Source of the DNA: DASRHD01 sp035499715 | GTDB lineage: Bacteria; Verrucomicrobiota; Verrucomicrobiia; Opitutales; Opitutaceae | Reading direction: 5' to 3' | Assembly: GCA_035499715.1 (NCBI GenBank) | Contig: DATJYF010000316.1 | Coordinates: 1 to 6,570 of the forward strand | DNA: 6,570 nt | Part shown: positions 6,523 to 6,570 of the stretch, in pieces | Position numbering within the stretch: the first letter of the stretch is position 1 | How the letters are laid out: every line of letters starts with the position of its first letter | Translations under genes and position numbers: made by a program | Notes under the pieces: generated by a model | What the model was told of the DNA's origin: nothing | Database searches by the model: none | Seen by the model: only the letters and a program-made list of their open reading frames with translations

Positions 6523-6570
6523 GCTAAAAAAATGCGGCCGGGAAATATTTCCCGGCCGCATTTTTTTAGC
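6523..6570. terminator. Bidirectional intrinsic terminator (48-bp perfect palindrome)
   Basis: Two exact 24-nt arms meet at 6546/6547. Each strand shows an A-run, a GC-rich stem (GCGGCCGGG with CCCGGCCGC) closed by a short A/T apex, and then a run of seven T followed by AGC. This is the full signature of a Rho-independent terminator on both strands. It lies upstream of the receptor promoter, so it ends transcription from whatever gene lies to the right and shields the receptor unit from read-through. The palindrome reaches the last base of the window and may extend further. Confidence 0.9.

Overview
The window is GC-rich and coded entirely on the minus strand, so it reads right to left. It looks like the chromosome of a diderm bacterium, most likely a verrucomicrobium of the Opitutaceae type. 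That placement is an inference from three things: the style of the TonB-dependent receptor (the MDPFEVVTS entry after the signal peptide and an aromatic C-terminus), a bacterial TMTC-like membrane glycosyltransferase with TPRs, and an apparent ECF sigma factor start of the kind common in that group. No rRNA or other marker is present to confirm it.

Layout from right to left. Positions 6523-6570 form a perfect 48-bp palindrome with A/T tails, a bidirectional intrinsic terminator that isolates this unit from its right-hand neighbour. Positions 6302-6522 are a non-coding leader and promoter region. It contains a 16-bp operator-like inverted repeat (6407-6422) and two small hairpins. Positions 3095-6301 encode a 1068-residue outer-membrane TonB-dependent receptor. 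After a 17-nt gap holding a 12-bp palindrome comes 1452-3077, a 541-residue polytopic TMTC-like protein with C-terminal TPRs and an apparent TTG start. Two nucleotides further on, 178-1449 encodes a 423-residue GT9 (heptosyltransferase-like) glycosyltransferase with a C-terminal cysteine cluster. A 119-nt spacer without a convincing gene follows. Positions 1-58 appear to be the first 19 codons of an ECF-type RNA polymerase sigma factor that leaves the window.

The tight spacing and lack of terminators suggest that receptor, membrane glycosyltransferase and GT9 enzyme are co-transcribed. The two glycosyltransferases probably act in envelope or protein glycosylation. Whether they modify or functionally support the receptor cannot be told from sequence. 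The sigma factor may be a separate unit or the tail of the same one. No mobile element, CRISPR array, tRNA or rRNA was seen. I found no clearly new system; the most interesting points are the gene pairing, the operator-like palindrome, and the unusual translation starts.
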